A stretch of DNA of 64,000 nt from Prochlorococcus sp. scB241_528N17. Its GTDB lineage: Bacteria; Cyanobacteriota; Cyanobacteriia; PCC-6307; Cyanobiaceae. Location: contig JFLG01000077.1 of NCBI GenBank assembly GCA_000634735.1, positions 1 through 64,000 of the forward strand, given 5' to 3'. The position numbers and the translations under genes are program-made. Shown here one piece after another: positions 56,514 through 64,000 of the stretch (positions are counted from its first letter, which is position 1; each line of letters opens with the position of its first letter). Below the pieces are notes generated by a model. That model ran no database searches and was not told the DNA's origin. It saw only the letters and a program-made list of their open reading frames with translations.

Positions 56514-57152
56514 ATGAGCGAACTCCAGCGACTTAAAAATTTGTTGCCTCCAGAAAATGAAAGTTGGGTATTTGTTGAAGCTGCTGCAGCTATAGATCCA
56601 CCTTTAATAACACTTGAGGAAATCGGTCGTGACGAAGTAGAAATACAGATAGATTTAGATGAATGGGATAACTTTGCTATTGACCACAGAAATCTATTAT
56701 TTTGGCACGAGGTTGGGAAAATTCAGAATGACACAATTCCCAGAGATGGATGGGAAATGGCTGCTCTCGCCATAGGACTTGGAGGGGCTATAGGAGAGTT
56801 GTGGGTACAAGATGGTTTACTTTTATTACTTGCTCTTGGTTTATCAAGTTTTGCAGGCTATAGATTATATCTAAAAAATAATTCTGAAAAAAAACTTCAA
56901 GATGCTATTTATGCAGATGAAAGAGCTATAGATCTTGCTTGTAGATTTGGATACAGCATTCCAAATGCTTATAAAAGTCTTGGAGGGGCCCTAAAGGAGT
57001 TAATAGATAAAACAAGAAAAAAGAAAAAAAGAAGTTTCTTTGAAGATAGATTAGATGCCTTAAGAAAAAGTGCCGAAAAAGCAAGATCAGAATTATCTCA
57101 GCAAGAAGGTTCAGAAAAATCAGTTTCAAGCGAAAATGTTTATGGACAATAA
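56514..57152 (+). CDS. DUF3318 family protein
   Basis: A 212-residue protein of a cyanobacterial family. MSELQRLKNLLPPENESWVF, then LDEWDNFAIDHRNLLFWHEV with a metal-like HE pair, and a hydrophobic stretch LLLLLALGLSSFAGYRLYL are characteristic. The C-terminal 50 residues are charged. The gene overlaps the rsfS start (57136-57152). Function is unknown. Confidence 0.85.
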   Translation: MSELQRLKNLLPPENESWVFVEAAAAIDPPLITLEEIGRDEVEIQIDLDEWDNFAIDHRNLLFWHEVGKIQNDTIPRDGWEMAALAIGLGGAIGELWVQDGLLLLLALGLSSFAGYRLYLKNNSEKKLQDAIYADERAIDLACRFGYSIPNAYKSLGGALKELIDKTRKKKKRSFFEDRLDALRKSAEKARSELSQQEGSEKSVSSENVYGQ

Positions 57153-57486
57153 AAGTTTAGTTTTAATGGCGGCTAAAGCATGTGATGAAAAAAAGGCAAA
57201 AGATATAAAACTTATAAAAATAGACAAAGTATCTTTTATAAGTGAATGGATTTTGATTGCAGAAGGATTATCTGATGTACAAGTCAGATCTATTACTAAC
57301 TCTGTAGAAGGAGAACTAAGAGAGAAGGCTAAAATTGAACCTATACGAAAAGAAGGGATTAACGAAGCGAAATGGGCTTTACTGGATTATGGTAATTTGA
57401 TAGTAAATATTTTTCAACCAGAAATAAGAAAATATTATGACCTTGAATCGTTTTGGAGTAATGGAGAAAATCTTATATTTCCATAA
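57136..57486 (+). CDS. rsfS: Ribosome silencing factor
   Basis: RsfS (Iojap) binds L14 and keeps 50S subunits from joining under poor conditions. The start is ATG 57136 (MFMDNKSL) or 57142; the frame is open 22 codons further upstream (57070) but there it lies within DUF3318 coding sequence. Core segments are DIKLIKIDKVSFISEWILIA and KEGINEAKWALLDYGNLIVN. About 115 residues, the usual length. Confidence 0.93.
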   Translation: MFMDNKSLVLMAAKACDEKKAKDIKLIKIDKVSFISEWILIAEGLSDVQVRSITNSVEGELREKAKIEPIRKEGINEAKWALLDYGNLIVNIFQPEIRKYYDLESFWSNGENLIFP

Positions 57487-57494
57487 TATATTTT

Positions 57495-57989
57495 ATGAAA
57501 GAATCTAAGTGTCCTGTCCCTAGAGAGCAACAACCAACAAATGAATTCATAGAATTATCAAAATCTAAAATTTTTTCTTGGCCAAAAACAAAAAAGTCAC
57601 TAATTCTTATTTTGATAAAGTTCTGGGTAGGAGCTTTTGTTCTATTTCTTGTCATTTCTTCAGGAAGTGTATATTTCAAAACATCCACTTTAAAGTATAT
57701 TCTATTAAGCTTTTTTAGCAGCTTATCAATACCTCTTTTAATTTCAATAAGATTATATTTAGGTTGGAATCATATTTTTAAAAGATTAACATCTGAAAAA
57801 GTTGAATACGAGGAATCCGGTTGGTATGACGGTCAAGTATGGGAGAAGCCATTAGTTTTGAAAGAAAAAGAATCACTTATTGCTTCAATTGAGGTAAAGC
57901 CAATTTTAAAAAATTTAATTCAAATTTTTTCTATTATTTCAGTCATAGCTTTGTCTGGCATTTTGATTTTTCAATATAAAATTTTCTAA
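57495..57989 (+). CDS. CGLD27 family protein
   Basis: A 164-residue membrane protein: CPVPREQQPTNEFIELSKS at the N-terminus, two hydrophobic segments, then EYEESGWYDGQVWEKP and VKPILKNLIQIF. This matches CGLD27, a family conserved in plants and cyanobacteria, with no certain biochemical role. It lies 8 bp after rsfS and directly before the asparaginase gene. Confidence 0.9.
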   Translation: MKESKCPVPREQQPTNEFIELSKSKIFSWPKTKKSLILILIKFWVGAFVLFLVISSGSVYFKTSTLKYILLSFFSSLSIPLLISIRLYLGWNHIFKRLTSEKVEYEESGWYDGQVWEKPLVLKEKESLIASIEVKPILKNLIQIFSIISVIALSGILIFQYKIF

Positions 57990-58955
57990 ATGAGTTCTAA
58001 TTTCAAAAACCTCTACACTTCTAATAATCCTCCCTTACAAGCAACCTTAATTAGAGGATCCAATATTGAGTCGATTCATAAAATTCATGCTGTTATTACT
58101 GATAAAAAAGGGAGGGTTTTAATGTGTGCAGGGAATCCAGAATATAAAAGTTTCATAAGGTCAGCACTAAAACCTTTTCAAGCAATACCTTTCGTTAGTA
58201 GTGGAGCTGCATCAAAAATCAATAATGAATCAAAATCAATTGCTTTAGCATGCGGATCACATAGTGGATCAAAACTTCATTCAAGGGAAGCATTTAAAAT
58301 TTTATGGGAATATGACATTGACATTAATAATCTAAAATGTCCAAAATCTAAGACAAGTCCATTAGAACATAATTGTTCGGGTAAACATGCCGCTTTTTTA
58401 GCTACATGCAAAAAAATGAATTGGCCATTAGATAGTTACTTAAAGGGTGATCATCCTCTTCAAATAGAAATATTCAGAATTGTTTCTGAATTACTTGAAA
58501 TCCCGTCATCTGAAATAAACGCAGAACGTGATGATTGTGGTGCACCAACTCTTTATTTAAAACTATTAGAAATGTCGAGGTTATATTCACTTCTTAGCAG
58601 TTCCGAGAATGCTGAATTAGAACAAATTAGTAGAGCTATGATTTTAAATCCCACAATGATAAGTGATAACAATAAATTTGATACAGAAATAATTAAAGCT
58701 TCTCATGGGAACGTTATAGGTAAAGGGGGAGCCGAGGGAATACAGTGTCTATGTAAAGTAAATCAAGGGATAGGTTTAGCTTTAAAAGTAGAAGACGGAT
58801 CAAAAAGAGCAAAGCATGCTGTTAGTCTTCACTTACTAAAACAGTTAGAGTGGATATCTGACTTAAGAATTCAAGACATAGAAGAAAATGTGTTTAATTT
58901 TTCTGAAGGAGTGCGACTAGAAGTTAAAGGTAAAGTAAAATTCCAAGAATCCTAA
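57990..58955 (+). CDS. L-asparaginase (asparaginase II family)
   Basis: The 321-residue protein matches the asparaginase II type family: RSALKPFQAIPFVSSGAA, ACGSHSGSK, HNCSGKHAAFLA and the LPSSEINAERDDCGAPT-like region (here IPSSEINAERDDCGAPT). It cleaves asparagine to aspartate and ammonia. It begins one base after the CGLD27 stop. The family name is better supported than a particular physiological role. Confidence 0.9.
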   Translation: MSSNFKNLYTSNNPPLQATLIRGSNIESIHKIHAVITDKKGRVLMCAGNPEYKSFIRSALKPFQAIPFVSSGAASKINNESKSIALACGSHSGSKLHSREAFKILWEYDIDINNLKCPKSKTSPLEHNCSGKHAAFLATCKKMNWPLDSYLKGDHPLQIEIFRIVSELLEIPSSEINAERDDCGAPTLYLKLLEMSRLYSLLSSSENAELEQISRAMILNPTMISDNNKFDTEIIKASHGNVIGKGGAEGIQCLCKVNQGIGLALKVEDGSKRAKHAVSLHLLKQLEWISDLRIQDIEENVFNFSEGVRLEVKGKVKFQES

Positions 58956-58999
58956 AAAACAGGAAAAATAACCCATTCAGATGTATGCTATATATGTGA

Positions 59000-59076
<77 letters not shown>

Positions 59077-59080
59077 TTTA

Positions 59081-59105
59081 GAAGCCTCTTCACAGCTGCT
59101 TTTTT
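59081..59105 (+). terminator. Weak terminator after tRNA-fMet
   Basis: GAAGC (59081-59085) can pair with GCTTT (59098-59102), and a run of six T follows (59100-59105). The stem is short, so confidence is low. Confidence 0.35.
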
Positions 59106-59188
59106 AGTATTTGGAATAGTTATAGAAATTATAAAAACATGATAGAAACGAAGTTTTTTATATAGTACTAAAAAGAGCTTATTAGAAA

Positions 59189-59290
59189 TTATTTAAAATC
59201 CTTTTGAATTGAGAACTTCAAGTCAATTCTAACTAGTAGACCAATAATTATAAAAAATATTCCAATGTATGAGTTCAAAGACAGATCCAA
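59189..59290 (-). CDS. Very small membrane peptide (33 aa), TTG start
   Basis: A TTG start at 59290 opens the frame MDLSLNSYIGIFFIIIGLLV, then the basic stretch RIDLKFSIQKDFK. One hydrophobic helix with basic end resembles small subunits of photosynthetic or NDH complexes. The frame is closed upstream by a stop 8 codons before. It lies in a 376-bp space (59077-59452) otherwise empty of genes. It may be chance. Confidence 0.35.
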   Translation of the reverse strand: MDLSLNSYIGIFFIIIGLLVRIDLKFSIQKDFK

Positions 59291-59452
59291 AATATTGAAT
59301 TTAATTATCTAAATAAATATTAGCTTACAAATCATTTCTATTAAATATACTTAATTAAGATAGATTTAAATAATTCTGAATTTTGGCCATTTGTCATACT
59401 AGATAATTACTTTAATAAAGTAAAGTTAAATCTATCTAATTTTGAAAATAAT

Positions 59453-59599
59453 ATGCAGAATTTGCTCCAGCGTGATTTAGGTTCAAGCTTATTATCAATA
59501 GCTGTAATTTTAGGTTGGTTAGGACTTTTTTTTGTATTCTTGAGAGTATTAACAATTTCAATAAAAAAGATTCTTGAGGCGATTTTCAAAAAATCATAA
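59453..59599 (+). CDS. Small membrane protein (48 aa)
   Basis: It starts MQNLLQRDLGSSLLSIAVIL, with one long hydrophobic helix (LLSIAVILGWLGLFFVFL) and a basic end (ISIKKILEAIFKKS). The frame stays open upstream without ATG to beyond 59350, so an upstream non-ATG start is possible. It is followed by a gap of 65 bp to the DUF2862 gene. No family is recognised. Confidence 0.5.
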   Translation: MQNLLQRDLGSSLLSIAVILGWLGLFFVFLRVLTISIKKILEAIFKKS

Positions 59600-59664
59600 T
59601 TAATTAAATTAATTATTCATAATTTTCACATAAAGCCTACATCACTAAGTATAATAACCTAAAA

Positions 59665-60054
59665 ATGTCAATTTTAGACAAGGCAAAGATAGGAAATTCA
59701 GTTCAAATAAACCTTGAACAATCAAAGGATAGGCTTACTAAAGAAGTTATTGATGCTATAAATTATTCTTCCGTGGCTAAAATAAGTGATTTCAGAATAA
59801 CTGACGGTAAAGGTATTGGAGTTATATTAAAATTATCTAATGGAAAAGAGCAATGGTTTTTTGAAGATGAAATTGATCTCCTTGACGAAAATGGTAATGT
59901 AATTAAAAAAAATAATGATAAAAAAGATAATAATAATTTTTTATTAGATTTTTTAAGAAGATTAAATTATGAAAATAAATATAAAGTAAATGAGTTACTT
60001 AATCCAATTAACTTTTTTATCTGGCTGATTATATCAATTAAAGATATTTTTTAA
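59665..60054 (+). CDS. DUF2862-like hypothetical protein
   Basis: A 129-residue soluble protein: IGNSVQINLEQSKDRL and VAKISDFRITDGKGIGVILK followed by NGKEQWFFEDEIDLLDE. This resembles the cyanobacterial DUF2862 pattern, a small beta-rich module. The last 45 residues are Asn/Lys-rich and end in a hydrophobic helix-like stretch (NPINFFIWLIISIKDIF). Function is unknown. Confidence 0.7.
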   Translation: MSILDKAKIGNSVQINLEQSKDRLTKEVIDAINYSSVAKISDFRITDGKGIGVILKLSNGKEQWFFEDEIDLLDENGNVIKKNNDKKDNNNFLLDFLRRLNYENKYKVNELLNPINFFIWLIISIKDIF

Positions 60055-60121
60055 AAAATAAAAAAATTTTCTAAAATAGAGAAGTTTTATAAGTATTTAA
60101 AATAAAAATTTAGTAATTGCA

Positions 60122-61117
60122 ATGGTACAAAATATAATCGATGTTAGAAATTTATCTAAATCATTTGATATCTCTTCTAAAGAACCAGACTTAAAAGGAA
60201 CAATTAAACATTTTTTTAGAAGAAAAACAAAAAGTTTAAAAGTTATAAAAGATATAAGTTTTAAAATTAAAGAAGGTGAAATTGTAGGGTTTCTAGGTGC
60301 TAATGGAGCTGGGAAAACAACAATTTTAAAAATGCTTTGTGGCTTAATTTATCCAAGTGAAGGTTCAATTATAGTTTCAGGCCACTTACCTTTCAGGAGA
60401 AAAGAAAATTTCTTAAAGAATATAACCCTAATAATGGGACAAAAACAACAGCTTATTTGGGATCTTCCACCAATTGAATCATTTTATTTAAATGCGTCAA
60501 TATATGAATTAGATAAGTTCGAAGCAAAAAGAAGGATAAAAAAATTATCTGATATGCTTGAGATTGATGATGAGCTATTCATACCTGTTAGAAAACTATC
60601 CTTAGGACAGCGTATGAAGTCAGAATTACTCGCGGCATTGATACATGAGCCAAATATTCTATTTTTAGACGAGCCTACACTTGGTTTAGATATAAATGCC
60701 CAAAGGAATTTAAGAAAATTTCTTAAGAAATATAATAAAGAAACTAACGCGACGATATGCCTAACAAGTCATTACATGAAAGATATTACTTCTTTATGCA
60801 AAAGGGTTATATGTGTTCAAAATGGATCTATTTCATATGATGGAAAACTTGATCTCTTATTAAAAAGACTATCTCCTGTTAAGGAAATATTAATAGTTTG
60901 TCACTCCGAAAAAGATGCAACTAAATTAGAGAGTTCAGGTTATTCTGTTAAAAATAAAACCAAGAATGAAATCACGATAATAATTGAAAACCACCACTTT
61001 ACTTCTTCATTGAAAACTATCCTAAATAATTTTGATATAAAAGACCTTTATATTAATGAACCGCCTGTAGATGAAATTATTGGAAAAATTTTAGTTAAAA
61101 AAGATTATGATATCTAA
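60122..61117 (+). CDS. ABC-2 type transporter ATPase
   Basis: A 331-residue ATPase: Walker A GANGAGKTT, signature LSLGQRMKSEL, Walker B LFLDEPTLGLD and H-loop LTSHYMKD. The C-terminal extension is of the DUF990-linked group. The two following permeases complete the transporter. The stop lies inside the first permease gene (11-bp overlap). Substrate unknown. Confidence 0.93.
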   Translation: MVQNIIDVRNLSKSFDISSKEPDLKGTIKHFFRRKTKSLKVIKDISFKIKEGEIVGFLGANGAGKTTILKMLCGLIYPSEGSIIVSGHLPFRRKENFLKNITLIMGQKQQLIWDLPPIESFYLNASIYELDKFEAKRRIKKLSDMLEIDDELFIPVRKLSLGQRMKSELLAALIHEPNILFLDEPTLGLDINAQRNLRKFLKKYNKETNATICLTSHYMKDITSLCKRVICVQNGSISYDGKLDLLLKRLSPVKEILIVCHSEKDATKLESSGYSVKNKTKNEITIIIENHHFTSSLKTILNNFDIKDLYINEPPVDEIIGKILVKKDYDI

Positions 61118-61901
61118 TTCTCTTAATCGAAAAATATTCACTTTACTAAAGGTACAATATTCAAACATGTTGGAATATAGGGTAGAGATTGCATTATGGG
61201 CAATTTCAGGGATTATTCCTTTTTTCATGTTAAATATTTGGACAAACAACAACCTTAACGAATCAATAAACATTAGTGATATTATGCTTTCTAGGTATTT
61301 CTTGTGTGCTTTTTTTGTAAGGCAATTTTCTGTAGTTTGGGTTGTATTTAGCTTTGAAGAAGATTCTCTTTTAGGAAGAGTATCCCCTTATCTAATTCAA
61401 CCTTTAAATCCATTTTTCAGATATTTTGCTCAACATATTGCTGAACAAATAACAAGATTTCCTTTTGCGCTAATAATTGCCTTTTTCTTTTTTATATTTA
61501 ATCCAGAAAGTATATGGATTCCAAATCTGAGTATTTTATTCTTATCTACAATATCAACATTCTTATCCTTCTTAATTCAATTTTTAATACAATCAATAGT
61601 TGCATGTTTTTGCTTCTGGACAGAAAAAGCATCATCAATCGAAAGATTATTATTCATCCCAACTTTATTTCTTTCAGGTCTTTTAGCTCCAGTAGCTTCT
61701 TTTCCCGAATATGTAAAATCTTGGATTTATTTAACTCCTTTTCCATATCTAATCGATTTTCCTGCAAACTTACTTTCAGGCAATAAAACAAATGTTTTTG
61801 GAGGCTTAAGCATGCAAATACTATGGATAGTGTTTCTTTTTCTAGTATTTAGAAAAATATGGTCTGCAGGAACGAAAAAATATACTGCTATGGGATCATG
61901 A
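61107..61901 (+). CDS. ABC-2 type permease, first
   Basis: A 264-residue membrane protein with about six helices, of the DUF990/ABC-2 permease type that pairs with the ATPase at 60122. Segments such as LEYRVEIALWAISGIIPF and FLSGLLAPVASFPEYVKSW are typical. It overlaps the ATPase gene by 11 bp and the second permease by 4 bp (ATGA). Confidence 0.88.
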   Translation: MISNSLNRKIFTLLKVQYSNMLEYRVEIALWAISGIIPFFMLNIWTNNNLNESINISDIMLSRYFLCAFFVRQFSVVWVVFSFEEDSLLGRVSPYLIQPLNPFFRYFAQHIAEQITRFPFALIIAFFFFIFNPESIWIPNLSILFLSTISTFLSFLIQFLIQSIVACFCFWTEKASSIERLLFIPTLFLSGLLAPVASFPEYVKSWIYLTPFPYLIDFPANLLSGNKTNVFGGLSMQILWIVFLFLVFRKIWSAGTKKYTAMGS

Positions 61902-62692
61902 ATCTAAGAAAATATTTAAAAGTTTATAAAAATTTTTTGCATACTTCTTTAGCTGCTGAATTGGAATATAAAACAAATATATTAATTGATTTAATTACTG
62001 CAATTTTGAGTTTAATAGGGAGTATTTTTTTAATATCTATTTTCTTTCAAAACAACGCGACTATTGGAGGCTGGGAATTTGAAGAGGCACTAATAATTCA
62101 GTCTATTTACACAATTTTGAACGGAATAACAAATACTTGGTTTAATCCTAACCTCACAGAAATAGTTAAACATATTAGAGAAGGAACACTAGATTTCGTA
62201 CTTTTAAAACCCATTGATAGTCAATTTTTTATTTCATTAAAAAAAATAAATCCATCTGGTTTTTTAGAAATAATACTTGGATTTTGCTTATTGTTATTCT
62301 GCATGAGAATAAATCAAATAAATTTAAATTTAAGTTTTCTGACTTTATTTTTGATTACGATAATCTGCTCGATTTTTATTTTATATAGCCTATGGTTTTT
62401 TATCTGTACAACTACTATTTGGTTTGTTAAGACTTGGAATGCTATAGAAGTCTTAAGATCATTTCTTTATATTGGAAGATTTCCTTTAAATTCATTTTCA
62501 TTTTCTCTAAGAATATTTTTTAGTGTTTTCATACCTATTGCATTTATAACTACAATTCCTTCTGAGGTTTTTCTAGGTGTTTCTCAATTATGGAAAATAT
62601 TGCTTGAAGTTATAGTCGCCACAGTATTTCTTATAACTTCAAGAAAATTCTGGTTATTTGCTTTAAAATTTTATTCCTCAGCATCTAGCTAA
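61898..62692 (+). CDS. ABC-2 type permease, second
   Basis: The start is ATG 61898, which overlaps the first permease stop (ATGA); an earlier in-frame ATG at 61859 lies inside the first permease and is less likely. The 264 residues, with six or so helices, form the second membrane half (LAAELEYKTNILIDLI, LFVKTWNAIEVLRSF-like KTWNAIEVLRSF). Three genes in line with overlaps suggest one operon. Confidence 0.88.
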   Translation: MNLRKYLKVYKNFLHTSLAAELEYKTNILIDLITAILSLIGSIFLISIFFQNNATIGGWEFEEALIIQSIYTILNGITNTWFNPNLTEIVKHIREGTLDFVLLKPIDSQFFISLKKINPSGFLEIILGFCLLLFCMRINQINLNLSFLTLFLITIICSIFILYSLWFFICTTTIWFVKTWNAIEVLRSFLYIGRFPLNSFSFSLRIFFSVFIPIAFITTIPSEVFLGVSQLWKILLEVIVATVFLITSRKFWLFALKFYSSASS

Positions 62693-62695
62693 ATA

Positions 62696-62962
62696 TTACT
62701 TAATAACCTCCTTACATAATTCCCAGATTAATTGTTTACTTTTCAGATTAGAAAGACTAGATAATTTCTTAAAGTGAAGTTTAGATTTTTCAACAGATAA
62801 AAGCCTACAGTTGTATTCAATTTTATGATTTCTAGATATGATTCCTAATTTGAGAGCGATATCACAAAGGATAATTATTAAAGTGAGCAAAAATACAATA
62901 CCGAAAAATTGTGAAACTGATTTTGAATAATTTTCTTTTTCAGTTTTTAATTCAAACTTCAT
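62696..62962 (-). CDS. Hypothetical membrane protein (88 aa)
   Basis: An 88-residue protein with one hydrophobic segment (about 20-40, SQFFGIVFLLTLIIILCDIA) between charged ends (NH2 KTEKENYSKS and COOH SNLKSKQLIWELCKEVIK). It is convergent with the permease gene (3-bp gap). The start overlaps the stop of the next gene (TAATG), so they are coupled. Confidence 0.6.
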   Translation of the reverse strand: MKFELKTEKENYSKSVSQFFGIVFLLTLIIILCDIALKLGIISRNHKIEYNCRLLSVEKSKLHFKKLSSLSNLKSKQLIWELCKEVIK

Positions 62963-63204
62963 TACTTAACTATATGCTGAGGACACTTAATTGCAGCGAT
63001 AGCAACAGCAGTAACTTTAAAATTTTCTGACTTCTCAATAACCTTTTTAACTTCTAATGGACCAAATTTATTACTTGCATCACTGTAGGAAAGAAGTAAA
63101 GATTTATAGTTATCATGACCTAGATTTCTATACTCACAGAAATTATCCCCAACATAATTCAAAAGAGTTAATAAAGTTAATTCAATCATTAAAGCTTTTT
63201 TCAA
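62962..63204 (-). CDS. Small hypothetical protein (80 aa) with possible signal
   Basis: MKKALMIELTLLTLLNYVGD has a hydrophobic N-terminus that could be a signal or anchor. Cysteines occur in NFCEYRN and KCPQHIVK. The middle looks helical (LEVKKVIEKSENFKV). Its stop overlaps the start of the 88-aa gene. No family is recognised; the conserved-looking end suggests a real gene. Confidence 0.55.
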   Translation of the reverse strand: MKKALMIELTLLTLLNYVGDNFCEYRNLGHDNYKSLLLSYSDASNKFGPLEVKKVIEKSENFKVTAVAIAAIKCPQHIVK

Positions 63205-63361
63205 GCAAACTTCTTACGAATGATACTGTGCAGGATATTTTTAACAAGTAAAATTACCAAAAACATTTGAAATCATAAAATAAAATTTTTACTCATAAAT
63301 TTTATAATTACAAAATTATTTCAGAATTTTTAAATATACATATAAGAAAATTATTAAAGCA

Positions 63362-63484
63362 CTATCTGTAGTGTTTAACTTGGTTGCGTTCTGCGCTACA
63401 GATAGGGGGTTGATTTTTTTAAGGAATTGGTTTAAAAATAAGATTCCCCATCACCCGGCCCCACATATGTGAGGCCTTTTTTTT
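63362..63484 (+). ncRNA. Candidate structured sRNA with terminator (possibly Yfr2-like)
   Basis: CTATCTGTAG (63362-63371) pairs perfectly with CTACAGATAG (63396-63405), a 10-bp stem closing a 24-nt loop (63372-63395) that reads as a single-stranded GC-richer segment. About 50 nt of A/T-rich sequence follows, then a strong terminator. A TATACAT/TATAAG box lies at about 63336-63350. A hairpin whose long loop is conserved is the design of the Yfr2/Cyano-1 family of picocyanobacteria, but I cannot verify the loop against the family. No protein ORF covers the region. Confidence 0.5.
63457..63484 (+). terminator. Rho-independent terminator of the sRNA candidate
   Basis: GGCC (63457-63460) and GGCC (63473-63476) flank the palindromic CACATATGTG, followed by eight T (63477-63484). 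A strong intrinsic terminator for rightward transcription with no gene in front, which is the main evidence for the sRNA. Confidence 0.85.
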
Positions 63485-63643
63485 ATGGGTTTTAAGATAA
63501 GATCTCTTAAAGTAATATTTTATAAAACTAGTTATTCATTAACACCTTTGAAAATGAATAAAGTTTATGGTTAATTTATTTTTTTAACTAATATACCTGC
63601 ATTATACTTTTCAACCAAAATCGTATTAATATTTTCAATTAAT

Positions 63644-64000
63644 TTATAAAAAACTTTTTATGGATTTGATCAATAAACTAATACCAACTAAAACACAAAC
63701 TATTATGAAAGTTTTCTTAATTAGAATATTCCCATTTAATTTTGACAGGTGAGCCCCGAAATATCCCCCTGAAAAGGAACCAATTATTAATACTATCAAC
63801 ATATTTGAAGGAACCGATCCTATTCTTGCCAAAAAAACTGCTCCGACAAAATTCCAAAAAATCCCAACAGTAAAGAATGTCATACTTATAGCTCGAAGAA
63901 AATCCATTTCAAAAGTTTTTATTAAAAGTATTGTTACTAGCAATCCAGTTCCTGAAGAAATAGAACCATTCAAGATCCCTATAAGGAAAATAAAAATTAA
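63644..64000 (-). CDS. TauE/SafE family permease, partial (runs off right edge)
   Basis: The last 119 codons (118 residues plus stop) of a leftward gene still open at base 64000. The membrane segment IGILNGSISSGTGLLV and later IGSFSGGYFGAHLSKLNG are typical of the TauE/SafE family of sulfite or organosulfonate exporters. The start is outside the window; the TTG at 63973 is not the start because the frame continues with hydrophobic residues upstream. The substrate is not predictable. Confidence 0.85.
   Translation of the reverse strand, partial: LIFIFLIGILNGSISSGTGLLVTILLIKTFEMDFLRAISMTFFTVGIFWNFVGAVFLARIGSVPSNMLIVLIIGSFSGGYFGAHLSKLNGNILIKKTFIIVCVLVGISLLIKSIKSFL

Noticed and set aside
61514..61786. 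Rightward 90-codon ORF within the first ABC-2 permease
   Set aside because: It is in another frame of the permease gene, whose frame shows the membrane pattern and overlap structure.
63485..63574. 29-codon rightward ORF just after the sRNA terminator
   Set aside because: It starts right behind a strong terminator, has no promoter or ribosome-binding signal and no recognisable sequence.

Overview
The window looks like a piece of a high-light-adapted Prochlorococcus chromosome, or a very close picocyanobacterial relative. The support is strong A+T richness (about 30% GC by eye), very short intergenic spaces, many overlapping gene ends, chlorophyll genes (chlH, acsF), a probable cofactor-assembly gene for the b6f complex, an LptC-like gene, a probable small photosystem II subunit, and numerous cyanobacteria-only conserved families (DUF1651, DUF2949, DUF2996, DUF3038/DUF4335, DUF3318, CGLD27, Ycf20, DUF2862). 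I see no prophage, insertion sequence, CRISPR array or rRNA.

Layout. 1-8 kb: the 5' part of cobN (leftward), then ilvE and B12-dependent metH, a DUF2237 protein, an Ap4A phosphorylase, and an unusual protein joining a ribbon-helix-helix (RHH) domain to a C-terminal J-domain. 8-9 kb: a non-coding stretch and a small secreted-protein gene carrying three copies of an AGACT-N7-AGTCT array next to TATAAG boxes. 9-18 kb: pheT, rpmG-rpsR-RNB nuclease, metG-lptC, a CCB-type factor, cobU, trmL, tRNA-Met, clpS. 18-22 kb: an island of about ten genes for 49-130-residue proteins, several of them membrane proteins, around an RHH regulator flanked by palindromic AGTGTNACACT operators. 22-32 kb: 2-Cys peroxiredoxin, an FtsH homologue that has lost its zinc-binding histidines, rpmF, a probable psb30, two half-size GDT1-type transporters, a Zam/RNase R-like protein without the catalytic aspartates, and acsF. 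32-45 kb: tldD-tldE-fmt, terC, mfd, a leftward run of DUF genes (one apparently starting at AUU), a UbiH-type hydroxylase and dapB. 45-64 kb: chlH, folP-tpiA, an ABC exporter, carB, rsfS, CGLD27, asparaginase, initiator tRNA, an ABC-2 transport operon, a likely sRNA with a strong terminator, and a partial TauE/SafE gene.

How the genes work together. Most are single-copy core functions: translation (pheT, metG, fmt, rpmG, rpsR, rpmF, rsfS, two tRNAs), chlorophyll (chlH, acsF), cobalamin and its use (cobN, cobU, metH), amino acids, folate and pyrimidines (ilvE, dapB, folP, carB), repair (mfd) and peptide or redox housekeeping (tldDE, prx, clpS). The points most worth following are the enzymes that have kept their folds but lost catalytic residues (FtsH-like and Zam-like), the RHH-J fusion beside repeated operator-like arrays, the small-protein island with its own apparent RHH operators, the AUU-start gene and the sRNA candidate. 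All calls come from reading the sequence; no database or folding program was run.
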